Assembly: GCA_934463035.1 (NCBI GenBank)
Contig: CAKSIG010000001.1
Location: forward strand, 248,001 to 312,000
Length of the DNA stretch: 64,000 nucleotides
DNA from: an uncultured Eubacteriales bacterium
GTDB taxonomy: Bacteria > Bacillota > Clostridia > Oscillospirales > Acutalibacteraceae
Direction: 5' to 3'
In this document: positions 31,974 to 40,663 of the stretch, in pieces
Layout of the letters: every line of letters starts with the position of its first letter
Position numbering within the stretch: position 1 is the stretch's first letter
Translations under genes and position numbers: made by a program
Notes under the pieces: generated by a model
The model's input: only the letters and a program-made list of their open reading frames with translations
The model's database searches: none
Told to the model about the DNA's origin: nothing

Positions 31974-32708
31974 ATGGATAGTTATTATTGCCACAAGAGC
32001 GTTATTCCGGACAGATCCTGCCGCAGGCATCAACATTCCGCATTTGAAATAGTTTATCAGCTAAACGGTAAAAACACCACCCTAATAAACGGAAAAGCCT
32101 ATTATATGGAGCCTGCCGACGTTCTTGTAATTCCGCCGAACACTCCGCACGAAATTCCCGAAGGCGAAGAATTTACCGATTTATATTTTCAAACCAATCG
32201 TTTATCGTTTGACAAGGTCATAAAAATCAGCGATATTTCGGGTGAGATATTTACCCTGTTAAACCTGTTGAATACCGTCCTTATTGAAAGAAAGAACTAT
32301 TATTCAAAAATATGTGAAAACATTACCGAGTGTATAGAACTGCTTATAATTCAGTCACTAAATGAAGAACACAAGCACCCGTTTGCCGAAAAGCTGCAAA
32401 GCGAGCTTGCCGAAAACATATCTGACTGTGATTTTTCAATTCCCGAGGCAATAAAAAAGCTCGGATATAACGAAGATTATATCCGACGCTGTTTTAAAAG
32501 AATATACGGCAAAACACCGCTTGAAAGCCTTACCGAAATGCGTATAAAAAAGGCAAAGTCATTGCTTTTACAGCCGTGCCGCAGTTCTGTCGGCGAGGTC
32601 GCGTCAAACTGCGGATTTTCCGATCCGTTTTATTTTTCAAAATGCTTTAAAGCAATGTGCGGAGTATCGCCGCGCGAATACAGGCATTTAAACACGGAAC
32701 GTAATTAA
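31974..32708 (+). CDS. AraC-family transcriptional regulator with cupin sensor
   Basis: A 244-aa protein. The N-terminal cupin has a HQHSAFEIVYQLNGKNTTLI-like segment (residues about 16-40) and VIPPNTPHEIPEG. The C-terminal pair of HTH motifs (about 145-240) has SIPEAIKKLGYNEDYIRRCF and the family signature EVASNCGFSDPFYFSKCFKA followed by GVSPREYR. It is divergent from the isomerase/kinase-epimerase/beta-helix operon across a palindromic operator, so it probably senses a sugar or sugar phosphate of that pathway and regulates it. Ends tail-to-tail with the histidine kinase gene, overlapping by 4 nt. Confidence 0.92.
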   Translation: MDSYYCHKSVIPDRSCRRHQHSAFEIVYQLNGKNTTLINGKAYYMEPADVLVIPPNTPHEIPEGEEFTDLYFQTNRLSFDKVIKISDISGEIFTLLNLLNTVLIERKNYYSKICENITECIELLIIQSLNEEHKHPFAEKLQSELAENISDCDFSIPEAIKKLGYNEDYIRRCFKRIYGKTPLESLTEMRIKKAKSLLLQPCRSSVGEVASNCGFSDPFYFSKCFKAMCGVSPREYRHLNTERN

Positions 32709-34195
32709 GCCTTTTTTCCTTCCAGACCCGTCACTCTGTCCGCTTCAAACCAGAAGCAAACGCCGTTTTCGGTATTATAAACTCCGCAGTCGTGCGAATG
32801 GAGCTTCATAATCGCGCTGACTATTGAAAGACCCAGACCGAATCGGCTGTTTTCACGCTTGTGCGACTTATCGCCGCGGTAAAAGCTCTGCCATATCTGC
32901 GGCATTATATCCTCGTTAACGTGACTGCCCGTGTTTATTACCGAAACGCGAACGGCGCCGTCCCTTATTTCGCTTGTTACCGTAACCGTACCGCCGCTCG
33001 GCGTATGTGACGCGGCATTTTCAAGATACGCTTTTAACACCTGCTCTATCTGCACGGGGTCGGCGGAAATAAAGGTGTTTTCTGGTATGAGATTTTCCGT
33101 TTTAACATCGCTTTGTTTAAATAACCTTGAAAGCATATCGTTCGCGAGGATACCGACGTCAAAGCTCTCGATATTCAGCGGCATTTGACCCGACTCGTAA
33201 CGCGAGAGTTCAAGTATACTCAAAACAAGGCGGTTCATACGCGCGCTTTCGTCGATTATAATATTGCAGTATTCCTCTTTCGACTGCGAATTTATATTGA
33301 GTTTAAGTCCCTCTGCATAACCGCTGATAATAGAAATAGGGGTTTTAAGCTCGTGCGATACGTTTGCTACAAATCCCTTTCGCATAACGTCAAGCTGGCG
33401 TTCAAGTTCAATTTCGTCACGAAGTCGGGCGTTGCTTTCTTTAAGCTCGCCGAGCGCCGCGGACAGCGACTCGGACATATCGTTTATCGAAACGGCAAGC
33501 CGACCTATTTCGTCGCGGCTTTTAACCTCAACCTTGCGGTCGAATTTAAGCTGCGCCATATCGCGCGTAATCTCGCTCATATCGTAGATAGGCTTTGAAA
33601 ACTTGCGCGCGAAGACAAGCACCCATATAAGCGACAGCACAAGGCAGACCGACGAAACGATTATTATAAACTGATTGGCTATCGCGGCGGAAGAAGATAT
33701 AAGCTCCTTTTGAATACGCACCTCGGCATAAAGACCGTCCTTTGTCTGACCTCGGCAAAGGAGATACTCCCTGCCGTCCGACCTTTTGACCGCCGTTTCA
33801 AAAACGGTGCCGTCGCTCATTGTTTCGCTCTTTATAACCTTTAACTTTTCGTGAAGCATTGAAAAGCTCTGATTTCCGAACGCAAAATAGTCCATCATCT
33901 GACTGCCGTGGGTGGTGAAAAGTATCACGCCGTTGCCGTCGTAAATTTCAACATCGAAATTGTATTTTTCGCTTATCTCGGACAGCGTGGAAGCTACCGC
34001 CGCGGTATCCCCCGTGTCAAGCGCGGAGGTCACAAGCAGTTGTTTTTTAAGCTCCCTTTTTTCCCTTAATGAGAAAAAGCGAACAAGAAAACCGAAATTT
34101 GAAACGGCAAGAATTATAACAAACACGGCGAAAATAGCCGCTATTCGCAGAAAAATATTGAACCACAGGCTGTTTTTAAGGGAATTACGCTTCAA
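32705..34195 (-). CDS. Membrane sensor histidine kinase
   Basis: A 496-aa two-component kinase: transmembrane helix at about 13-35, extracellular sensor (36-165), second helix (about 170-193), HAMP (195-245), HisKA with FVANVSHELKTPISIISGYA (phospho-His in SHELKTP), and a HATPase_c domain with the N box NAASHTPSGG, F box FYRGDKSHKRENSRFG and GLGLSIVSAI. It is encoded with the response regulator at 34185 (11-nt overlap) and is therefore its partner. The stimulus is unknown; a PhoR/ResE/VanS-like architecture fits cell-envelope sensing. Confidence 0.92.
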   Translation of the reverse strand: MKRNSLKNSLWFNIFLRIAAIFAVFVIILAVSNFGFLVRFFSLREKRELKKQLLVTSALDTGDTAAVASTLSEISEKYNFDVEIYDGNGVILFTTHGSQMMDYFAFGNQSFSMLHEKLKVIKSETMSDGTVFETAVKRSDGREYLLCRGQTKDGLYAEVRIQKELISSSAAIANQFIIIVSSVCLVLSLIWVLVFARKFSKPIYDMSEITRDMAQLKFDRKVEVKSRDEIGRLAVSINDMSESLSAALGELKESNARLRDEIELERQLDVMRKGFVANVSHELKTPISIISGYAEGLKLNINSQSKEEYCNIIIDESARMNRLVLSILELSRYESGQMPLNIESFDVGILANDMLSRLFKQSDVKTENLIPENTFISADPVQIEQVLKAYLENAASHTPSGGTVTVTSEIRDGAVRVSVINTGSHVNEDIMPQIWQSFYRGDKSHKRENSRFGLGLSIVSAIMKLHSHDCGVYNTENGVCFWFEADRVTGLEGKKA

Positions 34196-34862
34196 ACTTA
34201 TACCCCATTCCGTAAACCGTTTTGAGCCTTGCGGCGCCGTAGTCGCCGAGCTTCAAACGAATACGCGCGATATGCGAGTCAACCGTTCTGGTGTCCCCCA
34301 TATAATCGTATCCCCAAACGGCGTTTAAAAGCTGGTCGCGGCTGAGTACTCTGCCCGAATTATCATAGAGATAGGAAAGCAGTTCAAACTCTTTCAGCGT
34401 TAAATCGAGCAAATTCCCGTCAAGCGTTGCGGTAAAGGCGTCTTTATTTATAACAAGACCCTTTTGCATAGCCTTGTCCGACACAGGCTTGCCGAGACTG
34501 CGCTTTAAAAGCGCGTCAACCCGTTTTACCAGAACGGCGGGTGAAAACGGCTTGGTAACATACTCGTCCGCTCCCGATTCAAAGCCCGTAAGCAGATCAA
34601 ACTCCTCCGAACGCGCCGAGAACATTATTATCGGCATATCCGAAGTCTTGCGTATCTCCTTTGTGAGCGCCCAACCGTCGATAACGGGCATCATAATATC
34701 TATTATTGCAAGGTCTATTTTTTCGTCGGAATTGAATATATCAAGCGCCTTTTGACCGTCCGCCGCCGTAACGGTATCATAACCCGAGGCTTTAAGGAAA
34801 TCCGAAACGAGGGTGACTATGCGTTCCTCGTCGTCTGCAATCAAAATTCTGTATTTTTCCAT
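34185..34862 (-). CDS. OmpR/PhoB-family response regulator
   Basis: A 225-aa protein with a receiver domain (residues 4-118: ILIADDEERIV acidic pair, AIIDIMMPVIDGW phospho-Asp, MFSARSEEFD Thr/Ser site, TKPFSP Lys) and a winged-helix Trans_reg_C domain (about 135-225: LTLKEFELLSYLYDNSGRVL, then AVWGYDYMGDTRTVDSHIAR and VYGMGYKFEA). ATG 34862 follows GGGAG at 8 nt. A GTG at 34871 would overlap that site. It is upstream of and overlaps its cognate kinase gene. Confidence 0.94.
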   Translation of the reverse strand: MEKYRILIADDEERIVTLVSDFLKASGYDTVTAADGQKALDIFNSDEKIDLAIIDIMMPVIDGWALTKEIRKTSDMPIIMFSARSEEFDLLTGFESGADEYVTKPFSPAVLVKRVDALLKRSLGKPVSDKAMQKGLVINKDAFTATLDGNLLDLTLKEFELLSYLYDNSGRVLSRDQLLNAVWGYDYMGDTRTVDSHIARIRLKLGDYGAARLKTVYGMGYKFEA

Positions 34863-34932
34863 TATTATCACTCCCGATACCTTTAATATAAAGCAAATAT
34901 TTCCTTAATTTATTAAGAATTTGTAAATCTGT

Positions 34933-34961
34933 TTGTATTGTAACATATTTTGTGATACAAT
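34933..34961 (+). promoter_or_regulatory. Promoter of lepA
   Basis: TTGTAT (34933-34938), 17-bp spacer, TACAAT (34956-34961), about 35 nt upstream of the GTG start. Near-consensus. Confidence 0.6.
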
Positions 34962-34995
34962 GGAAAAGAAATTTGATTTTTTAAGGAGAAACAAA

Positions 34996-36801
34996 GTGCC
35001 TTTTCCGCTTGAACACATAAGAAATTTCTGCATAGTAGCGCATATAGACCACGGCAAGTCAACCCTTGCCGACCGTCTTTTGGAGCTTACGGATTCCGTT
35101 GCAAAGCGCGATATGGAAGAACAGATACTTGATAGTATGGACCTTGAACGCGAGCGCGGAATAACCATAAAAGCGCACGCGGTAACGCTTTACTACACCG
35201 CGAAGGACGGGGTGCAGTATGAGCTTAATTTGATAGACACACCGGGGCACGTGGACTTCAACTATGAAGTATCGCGTTCGCTTGCCGCGTGTGAGGGCGC
35301 GGTGCTTGTGGTTGACGCTTCTCAGGGAATTGAAGCGCAGACGCTTGCCAACACCTATCTTGCGGTGGATCACGGTCTTGAAATACTGCCCGTTATAAAC
35401 AAAATTGACCTGCCCTCGGCAGAGCCTGAACGGATAAAGCAGGAAATAGAGGACGTTATCGGCATACCGGCGCAGGATGCGCCGCTTATTTCGGCTAAAA
35501 CGGGACTTAACGTTGAGGAGGTTCTCGAACGGATAGTTACCGATATTCCTGCTCCGAAAGGCGACGTTAACGCGCCGCTTACCGCGCTTATATTTGACTC
35601 CTACTACGACCCGTATAAAGGCGTTGTGGTTTATTTCCGTATTATGAGCGGAAAACTTAAAACGGGCGACAAGGTGCGTATGATGGCGACGGGTGCTGAT
35701 TTTGACGTGGTTGAAATCGGCAGAAAAATGGCTACTTCGCTTGAAGCGTGCGACGTGCTTGAAGCAGGCGAGGTAGGTTATCTTTCCGCCTCGATAAAAA
35801 CGGTGGGCGAGGCGCGCGTCGGCGACACGATAACCCTTGCGGAAAGTCCCGCCGAAAAGCCGCTTGACGGATACCGTAAGGTAAACCCCGTTGTTTTCTG
35901 CGGTATATATCCGGCAGACGGCGCAAAATATCCCGATTTGAGGGACGCGCTTGACAAGCTCCAACTTAACGACGCGTCCTTGCTGTTTGAACCCGAAACC
36001 TCAACAGCGCTCGGCTTCGGCTTCCGTTGCGGATTTTTGGGACTTCTTCACATGGAAATAATACAGGAGCGCCTTGAAAGAGAATATAATCTCGACCTTG
36101 TTACCACCGCTCCGAGCGTTGAATACAAATTCAAGCTCACAAACGGTCAGACCGTCACGGTGGACAATCCGACCAACTACCCCGACCCCGCGGTTATCGA
36201 CGAAGCCTTGGAGCCTGTTGCCGACGTGCATATATACAGTCCGAGCGAATATGTCGGCGCGATAATGCAGCTGTGCGAAGAAAGGCGCGGAACCTACACC
36301 GATATGAAATATCTGGGCGACAGGGTCGATATACATTATATAATGCCTATGAGCGAAATAGTTTATGACTTTTTCGACGCGCTTAAATCGCGCACCAAGG
36401 GCTACGCCAGCTACGACTACGAGATGAAAGGCTATGAAAAATCAAAACTCGTAAAGCTGGACGTACTGCTTGCGGGCGACAGTATTGATGCGCTTTCGTT
36501 TATAGTACATTCCGACAACGCCTACAACCGCGCGAGGAAGATAGCCGAAAAACTGAAAGACTATATTCCGCGCCAGCTGTTTGAAGTGCCTATTCAGGTT
36601 GCGGTATCGGGCAAGATAATAGCGAGGGAAACCATTAAGGCGCTGCGCAAGGACGTGCTTGCAAAGTGCTACGGCGGCGATATTACGCGTAAGAAAAAGT
36701 TACTTGAAAAACAGAAAGAGGGCAAAAAGCGTATGCGCAGATTCGGCAGCGTAGAGGTGCCTCAGGAAGCGTTTATGGCAGTCCTTAAACTTGACGAATA
36801 G
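34996..36801 (+). CDS. lepA: Elongation factor 4
   Basis: A 601-aa translational GTPase. GTG 34996 behind AAGGAG gives the standard family length. G1 is AHIDHGKST, switch I includes RERGITIKAHAV, G3 is DTPGHVDF and G4 is NKIDLP. It has EF-G-like domains II, III and V, and the LepA-specific C-terminal domain ends RRFGSVEVPQEAFMAVLK, following RKKKLLEKQKEGKKRMRR. LepA back-translocates stalled ribosomes or aids 30S assembly. It is followed by the VanY-like gene 10 nt later. Confidence 0.98.
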   Translation: MPFPLEHIRNFCIVAHIDHGKSTLADRLLELTDSVAKRDMEEQILDSMDLERERGITIKAHAVTLYYTAKDGVQYELNLIDTPGHVDFNYEVSRSLAACEGAVLVVDASQGIEAQTLANTYLAVDHGLEILPVINKIDLPSAEPERIKQEIEDVIGIPAQDAPLISAKTGLNVEEVLERIVTDIPAPKGDVNAPLTALIFDSYYDPYKGVVVYFRIMSGKLKTGDKVRMMATGADFDVVEIGRKMATSLEACDVLEAGEVGYLSASIKTVGEARVGDTITLAESPAEKPLDGYRKVNPVVFCGIYPADGAKYPDLRDALDKLQLNDASLLFEPETSTALGFGFRCGFLGLLHMEIIQERLEREYNLDLVTTAPSVEYKFKLTNGQTVTVDNPTNYPDPAVIDEALEPVADVHIYSPSEYVGAIMQLCEERRGTYTDMKYLGDRVDIHYIMPMSEIVYDFFDALKSRTKGYASYDYEMKGYEKSKLVKLDVLLAGDSIDALSFIVHSDNAYNRARKIAEKLKDYIPRQLFEVPIQVAVSGKIIARETIKALRKDVLAKCYGGDITRKKKLLEKQKEGKKRMRRFGSVEVPQEAFMAVLKLDE

Positions 36802-36811
36802 GAGATAATTT

Positions 36812-37648
36812 ATGAGCGGAAAAAGATATAAAAAGAAAAGCTCGGGCAGACTGTCGGGCATAGCGGCGATAGCGGTACTTCTTATCATCGTAGCGGCGGT
36901 CTCGGCGGCAATAACCTTCGGCGTTAAGGTTGCAAAAAGCAAAAAGGCGGACAATACTTCTTCATCGACTCCGTCCGACAGCAGTTCAAAAACTTCAAGC
37001 GCCGAAAACGTGTCTTCGGACGAATCTTCAAGCGAGGAAACGGGACCCAACGGACTTGACGTGAATTACAGCGTGCTTTTGCTCGTCAACGCACAGAACC
37101 CGCTTCCCGAAGACTATGATTACGAAGGCAACCTCACCACCATACCGACAAAATATATAAACGGTTCGCTTAATCAGATAGACAAGGACGTTTGGCCGTA
37201 TATGCAGGCTATGCTTGACGCCGCGTGGGCTGAGGGAGTTCAGCTTTATGTGCGCTCGCCCTACCGCTCCTATGCAACCCAGAAAATGCTCTTTCAAAAT
37301 CAGGTTGAACGGTGCTTGAAAAGGGGACTTTCGCAGTCTGAGGCGGAGGCGGAAGCGGCAACGGTAGTGACGCGTCCGGGAACCAGCGAACACAACACGG
37401 GTTTTTCCGCCGACTTCAACATTGCGGAGGATTTGTTTGAAAGCACCCCGATGTTCACCTGGATGCAGCAGCACGCCGCCGATTACGGCTTTGTTCTGCG
37501 GTTCCCGAAAGACAAGCAGGACAAAACGGGAATAGTCTACGAATCGTGGCACTACCGTTTTGTCGGAATTAAGACCGCAAAGGAAATGAACAAGCTCAAT
37601 ATGTGCCTTGAAGAATACACCGAATACATAAAAACAAAGAAAAAATAA
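36812..37648 (+). CDS. D-Ala-D-Ala carboxypeptidase, VanY/M15B family
   Basis: A 278-aa single-pass membrane protein: a basic N-terminus, a transmembrane helix (about 14-38) and a Ser-rich linker (DNTSSSTPSDSSSKTSSAEN). The extracellular M15B peptidase domain follows (about 75-270) with SPYRSYATQKMLFQ, the zinc motif SEHNTGFSADF (His and Asp ligands) and ESWHYRFVG (Glu base and His ligand). It trims the terminal D-Ala of peptidoglycan stem peptides. It is co-transcribed with lepA by proximity (10 nt). This looks like housekeeping wall remodelling rather than a vancomycin-resistance cluster, as no vanHAX-like genes are near. Confidence 0.93.
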   Translation: MSGKRYKKKSSGRLSGIAAIAVLLIIVAAVSAAITFGVKVAKSKKADNTSSSTPSDSSSKTSSAENVSSDESSSEETGPNGLDVNYSVLLLVNAQNPLPEDYDYEGNLTTIPTKYINGSLNQIDKDVWPYMQAMLDAAWAEGVQLYVRSPYRSYATQKMLFQNQVERCLKRGLSQSEAEAEAATVVTRPGTSEHNTGFSADFNIAEDLFESTPMFTWMQQHAADYGFVLRFPKDKQDKTGIVYESWHYRFVGIKTAKEMNKLNMCLEEYTEYIKTKKK

Positions 37649-37655
37649 TATAACA

Positions 37656-37690
37656 AACGGGCTTTGCAGAATTTTTTTGCAAAGCCCGTT
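37656..37690. terminator. Bidirectional terminator
   Basis: AACGGGCTTTGCA (37656-37668) and its exact complement (37678-37690), with T-rich or A-rich flanks on both strands, between the convergent VanY-like and zinc operon genes. Confidence 0.88.
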
Positions 37691-37712
37691 ATTTTATTCA
37701 AATTATGTCGCA

Positions 37713-38531
37713 CTAATCCCGTTTAAGCAGTTTTCCCGTTCCGAACAGCGCCAAGAACACGACGAGATTTACAAGCACGACCGCCGAGCCTGTCGGCACG
37801 TCGTACCCGAAGGACAGCAGCAATCCCGTGATAAAGCTGATTACCGAAATTACCGCAGACGCGACTATAACCGATTTATACCTTTTACAGACGCGCATTG
37901 ACGAAAGCGCGGGGAAAACTATGATACTCGAAATAAGCAGGGCGCCCATCATACGCATACCGACGACCACCGTAACCGCGGTAAGCACGGCAAGCAGAGT
38001 ATTATAGACCCCCGAATGTACTCCCGTTGCTCTTGCGAAGCCGTCGTCAAAGGTGACGGCAAAAATTTTGTTGTAGAAAAGCACATACAGCGTAAGCACC
38101 AAGGCGGCGGAAATCACCGAAACATAAACGTCCTCCCTGCTCATAGCAAGAATACTGCCGAACATATAGTTGCTTATATCGGTGTTCATACCCGTTGTTA
38201 GGGTCGCGGCGGTAACGCCTATCGCAAGCGCGCTGCTTGACACCAAAGCAATAGCGGCGTCGCCCTTTATCTTTCCGCTCTCGCTCACACGCAGAAGTAA
38301 AAACGCCGCGATTATAACCACGGGAACCGACACTTTAAGCGGAGCGGCACCGCAGGCAAGCGCAACTGCCGCCGAGCCGAACGCAACGTGCGAAAGTCCG
38401 TCGCCGAGCATTGAATACCGCTTTAAAACAAGGCTGACGCCCAAAAGCGAGGAACACAGCGACACCAATATGCCGCAGACAAGCGCGCGGACGGCAAAGG
38501 AATAGGAAAAGACCGTTTTTAAAAATTCCAT
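37713..38531 (-). CDS. znuB: Zinc/manganese ABC transporter permease
   Basis: A 272-aa ABC-3 family permease with about eight helices, including LVLKRYSMLGDGLSHVAFGS near the N-terminus and MMGALLISSIIVFPALSS. It is the last gene of zur-znuA-znuC-znuB and overlaps the ATPase gene by 1 nt. It forms the membrane channel for divalent metal uptake. Zn2+ is favoured over Mn2+ because of the Zur-like regulator and operator, but the metal cannot be proven by eye. Confidence 0.92.
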   Translation of the reverse strand: MEFLKTVFSYSFAVRALVCGILVSLCSSLLGVSLVLKRYSMLGDGLSHVAFGSAAVALACGAAPLKVSVPVVIIAAFLLLRVSESGKIKGDAAIALVSSSALAIGVTAATLTTGMNTDISNYMFGSILAMSREDVYVSVISAALVLTLYVLFYNKIFAVTFDDGFARATGVHSGVYNTLLAVLTAVTVVVGMRMMGALLISSIIVFPALSSMRVCKRYKSVIVASAVISVISFITGLLLSFGYDVPTGSAVVLVNLVVFLALFGTGKLLKRD

Positions 38532-39226
38532 TATTTTGCCTCCGTCATATTTTTATAATAGCCTGTTTTTACATAATTTTCAGCCGTACCGAAATAATAG
38601 CTGTCCTCCGATAAGTGCAGAATATTATCGGCATAGGCCACCGACCGCGAAATATCGTGCGTTATCATTATCACGGTCATTCCGTTGCGGTTTAAAAGGT
38701 CTACAAGCCCGTAAAGCTCGTTTTGCGAGGCGGCGTCAAGCCCCGTAACAGGCTCGTCAAGCAAAAGTACGCTCTTAGCGGCGCAAAGCGCTCTGCAAAG
38801 CAACACCCTTTGCTGCTGACCGCCCGAAAGCTCTTTAAACGAACGGTTTTTAAGCTCGGTTATTTCCATCAGCTTCATATTTTCAAGCGCCTTTGCGCGC
38901 TGTTTGGAAGAATACCGTATCCCGAGTTTATTTTTCCCCGCAAAGCCCGACAGCACGACCTCGAAAACGCCTGCCGGGAAATCCCTTTCCGCCTGGTTTC
39001 TCTGCGGAAGCCAGCCTATCTCGTCCTTTGTGAACCCGTTATACTTTACCTCGCCGCCGTGCTTTGTGAGAAGTCCCAAAATACAGCGCATAAGGGTAGT
39101 TTTGCCCGAGCCGTTCTCACCCAATATGCAAAGATAATCTCCCTTTTTCACGTTGAACGAAAGATTTTTAAATACCGTTTTGCCCTCAAAGGCAACCGTT
39201 AGATCCTTAACCTCGATCTGCGTCAT
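38531..39226 (-). CDS. znuC: Zinc/manganese ABC transporter ATPase
   Basis: A 231-aa ABC ATPase: Walker A GENGSGKTTL, Q-loop GWLPQRNQ, signature LSGGQQQRV, Walker B LLLDEPVTG and the H-loop MITHDIS. It powers the metal importer with the permease at 37713 and the binding protein at 39207. It overlaps the binding-protein gene by 20 nt, so expression is tightly coupled. Confidence 0.94.
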   Translation of the reverse strand: MTQIEVKDLTVAFEGKTVFKNLSFNVKKGDYLCILGENGSGKTTLMRCILGLLTKHGGEVKYNGFTKDEIGWLPQRNQAERDFPAGVFEVVLSGFAGKNKLGIRYSSKQRAKALENMKLMEITELKNRSFKELSGGQQQRVLLCRALCAAKSVLLLDEPVTGLDAASQNELYGLVDLLNRNGMTVIMITHDISRSVAYADNILHLSEDSYYFGTAENYVKTGYYKNMTEAK

Positions 39227-40127
39227 TTCCCTGTCCCTTCAATACCTCGGCGTTGCGCCGCATTATATCAATGTAAGTTATTCCGTTGTTAAAATCGTCA
39301 AGCGTGACGTTGTGCGCCGAATGTAACTGCAAAAGCTCTACTCCCGTTTCCTCGGCAAGCGCGTCGGCTATTTGCCTGTTGCTCAGCTCCGTATAATACG
39401 CCGCAGTACAGCCGTGCGTTTTCACGTCGTTTACAAGACGGGTCATAGTTTTCAGGCTTATATCTGTATCCGAAGCACAGCCGCCGAACGCGGCGGAATA
39501 GCTTAACCCAAATTCGCTTGCAAAATATTTAAAGGGAAAGCGGTCGGCAACCAGAATGTATTTTTTCGGCATACTTTCCGCGGCGGCAGAAAGCTCCTCC
39601 CTTACCGCCCGTATCTTATCGGTATATTCTGCGGCGTTTTTGCGGTAATAATCGGCGTTTTCCTTATCAATTTCGCAAAGAGCGCCGCATACAGCCTCCA
39701 CCATACTGACGGCGTTGGTAGGCGAGGTCCAGATATGCTCGTCGTACTCGTCTTCCCCGTCCTCGGTCAGCAATTCCGCGTGCTTCATAAGTTCAAGCGT
39801 ATTCAGCTTTCTTTTACTGCCGTTAATAAGACGGCGCGCCCACTCGTCCGACTCGCCGCCTATAAATGCGAATAAATCGGAATTTTCAACCGCCGCAATG
39901 TCAGACGGGCGCGGATCGTAGGAATGAACCTCCGTCCCCGGGCGTATAAGCAGTTTTAAATCTATTTTGTCGCCGCCGACGGCGCGCGCAAAATCATATA
40001 TCGGGAAAACGGTGGCAACCACGCTTACCTTTTCTTCATTTTTCGGCGTATAGGCACAGCCGCAGAGCAAGGCGGCAAGGACAGCAGCCGAAAAAACGCT
40101 TATTAATCTTTTGAACATTCTTTGCAC
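39207..40127 (-). CDS. znuA: Zinc-binding lipoprotein of the ABC importer
   Basis: A 306-aa family 9 metal-binding protein with a lipobox (ALLCGC, Cys about 24), KVSVVATVFPIYDFARAVGG, the first ligand in GTEVHSYDPRPSDIAAVENS, a short acidic loop EDGEDEYDEH before the second His ligand (HIWTSPTNAV), and ADRFPFKYFASEFGL. The acidic loop takes the place of the His-rich loop usual in ZnuA. The gene overlaps the zur gene by 25 nt and starts at 40127 or at ATG 40118. Confidence 0.92.
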   Translation of the reverse strand: MQRMFKRLISVFSAAVLAALLCGCAYTPKNEEKVSVVATVFPIYDFARAVGGDKIDLKLLIRPGTEVHSYDPRPSDIAAVENSDLFAFIGGESDEWARRLINGSKRKLNTLELMKHAELLTEDGEDEYDEHIWTSPTNAVSMVEAVCGALCEIDKENADYYRKNAAEYTDKIRAVREELSAAAESMPKKYILVADRFPFKYFASEFGLSYSAAFGGCASDTDISLKTMTRLVNDVKTHGCTAAYYTELSNRQIADALAEETGVELLQLHSAHNVTLDDFNNGITYIDIMRRNAEVLKGQGNDADRG

Positions 40128-40516
40128 ACCCCGTAAAGCACGGTTTTAAAATTATCTACCTTAAACCCATGCTCGTTTAAAATATGCTGTGATAAATGGT
40201 TCATAGTTTCACACTCAATGTGAAACAGCTTTCCGCAACGGGTGCATTTAAGATGAAAATGCTCGGCACATTCGCTGTTTTCGGGCACATATTGATAGCA
40301 CGCCGAACCGCCGTCCGCCTGGGCGTAACGCCTTACCCTGCCCTCGCTCACCATACGGTCAAGACAGCGGTAGACAGTTGTTCTGCCTACATTGAACCCG
40401 TTTTTTGCAAGCAGCAGTATAAGCCCGTCGGCGGTAAAGTGCCGACCCTCGGTCTGCTTTAATACCGCTTCTATACCGCTTCGCTGTTTTGTTTTGTAGC
40501 CCTCGGCTGTTCTCAT
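40103..40516 (-). CDS. zur: Fur-family regulator, probable Zur
   Basis: A 137-aa Fur-type repressor: winged helix (residues about 10-80, TADGLILLLAKNGFNVGRTT, VYRCLDRMVSEGRVRRY), CTRCGKLFHIEC with the first structural-zinc CXXC, and the second CXXC near the end (YGVCKECSKD). HFHLKC carries regulatory-site His residues. It leads the zinc uptake operon and has a 21-bp palindrome over its transcription start, so it should repress the operon when metal is sufficient. Zur is inferred from context; PerR and Fur are less likely. Confidence 0.88.
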   Translation of the reverse strand: MRTAEGYKTKQRSGIEAVLKQTEGRHFTADGLILLLAKNGFNVGRTTVYRCLDRMVSEGRVRRYAQADGGSACYQYVPENSECAEHFHLKCTRCGKLFHIECETMNHLSQHILNEHGFKVDNFKTVLYGVCKECSKD

Positions 40517-40533
40517 TTTCTATCCCTCAATAT

Positions 40534-40554
40534 GAAACTGAATTTCAATTTCAA
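40534..40554. promoter_or_regulatory. Zur/Fur-type operator
   Basis: TGAAACTGAA-T-TTCAATTTCA is a 10-1-10 inverted repeat with one mismatch. It lies directly downstream of the -10 box of the zur operon, where a bound repressor would block transcription initiation. Confidence 0.78.
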
Positions 40555-40555
40555 A

Positions 40556-40584
40556 TTATATACCCAAAACACGTTTGTGTCAAG
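40556..40584 (-). promoter_or_regulatory. SigA promoter of the zur-znuACB operon
   Basis: On the minus strand, TTGACA (40579-40584), 17-bp spacer, TATAAT (40556-40561): perfect consensus, with the operator immediately downstream. Confidence 0.88.
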
Positions 40585-40663
40585 CGAAAATTGTCGCAAA
40601 TGTCGCGTTTTGTCTATCTATTATATACATAAGTGCAAAGGATAAATTACGGTAGGAGGAAAA

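Noticed and set aside
36812..37648. Vancomycin-resistance cluster because of the VanY-like gene and nearby two-component system
   Set aside because: No vanH, vanA or vanX-like gene is present, lepA lies between the two, and VanY homologues are common housekeeping enzymes.
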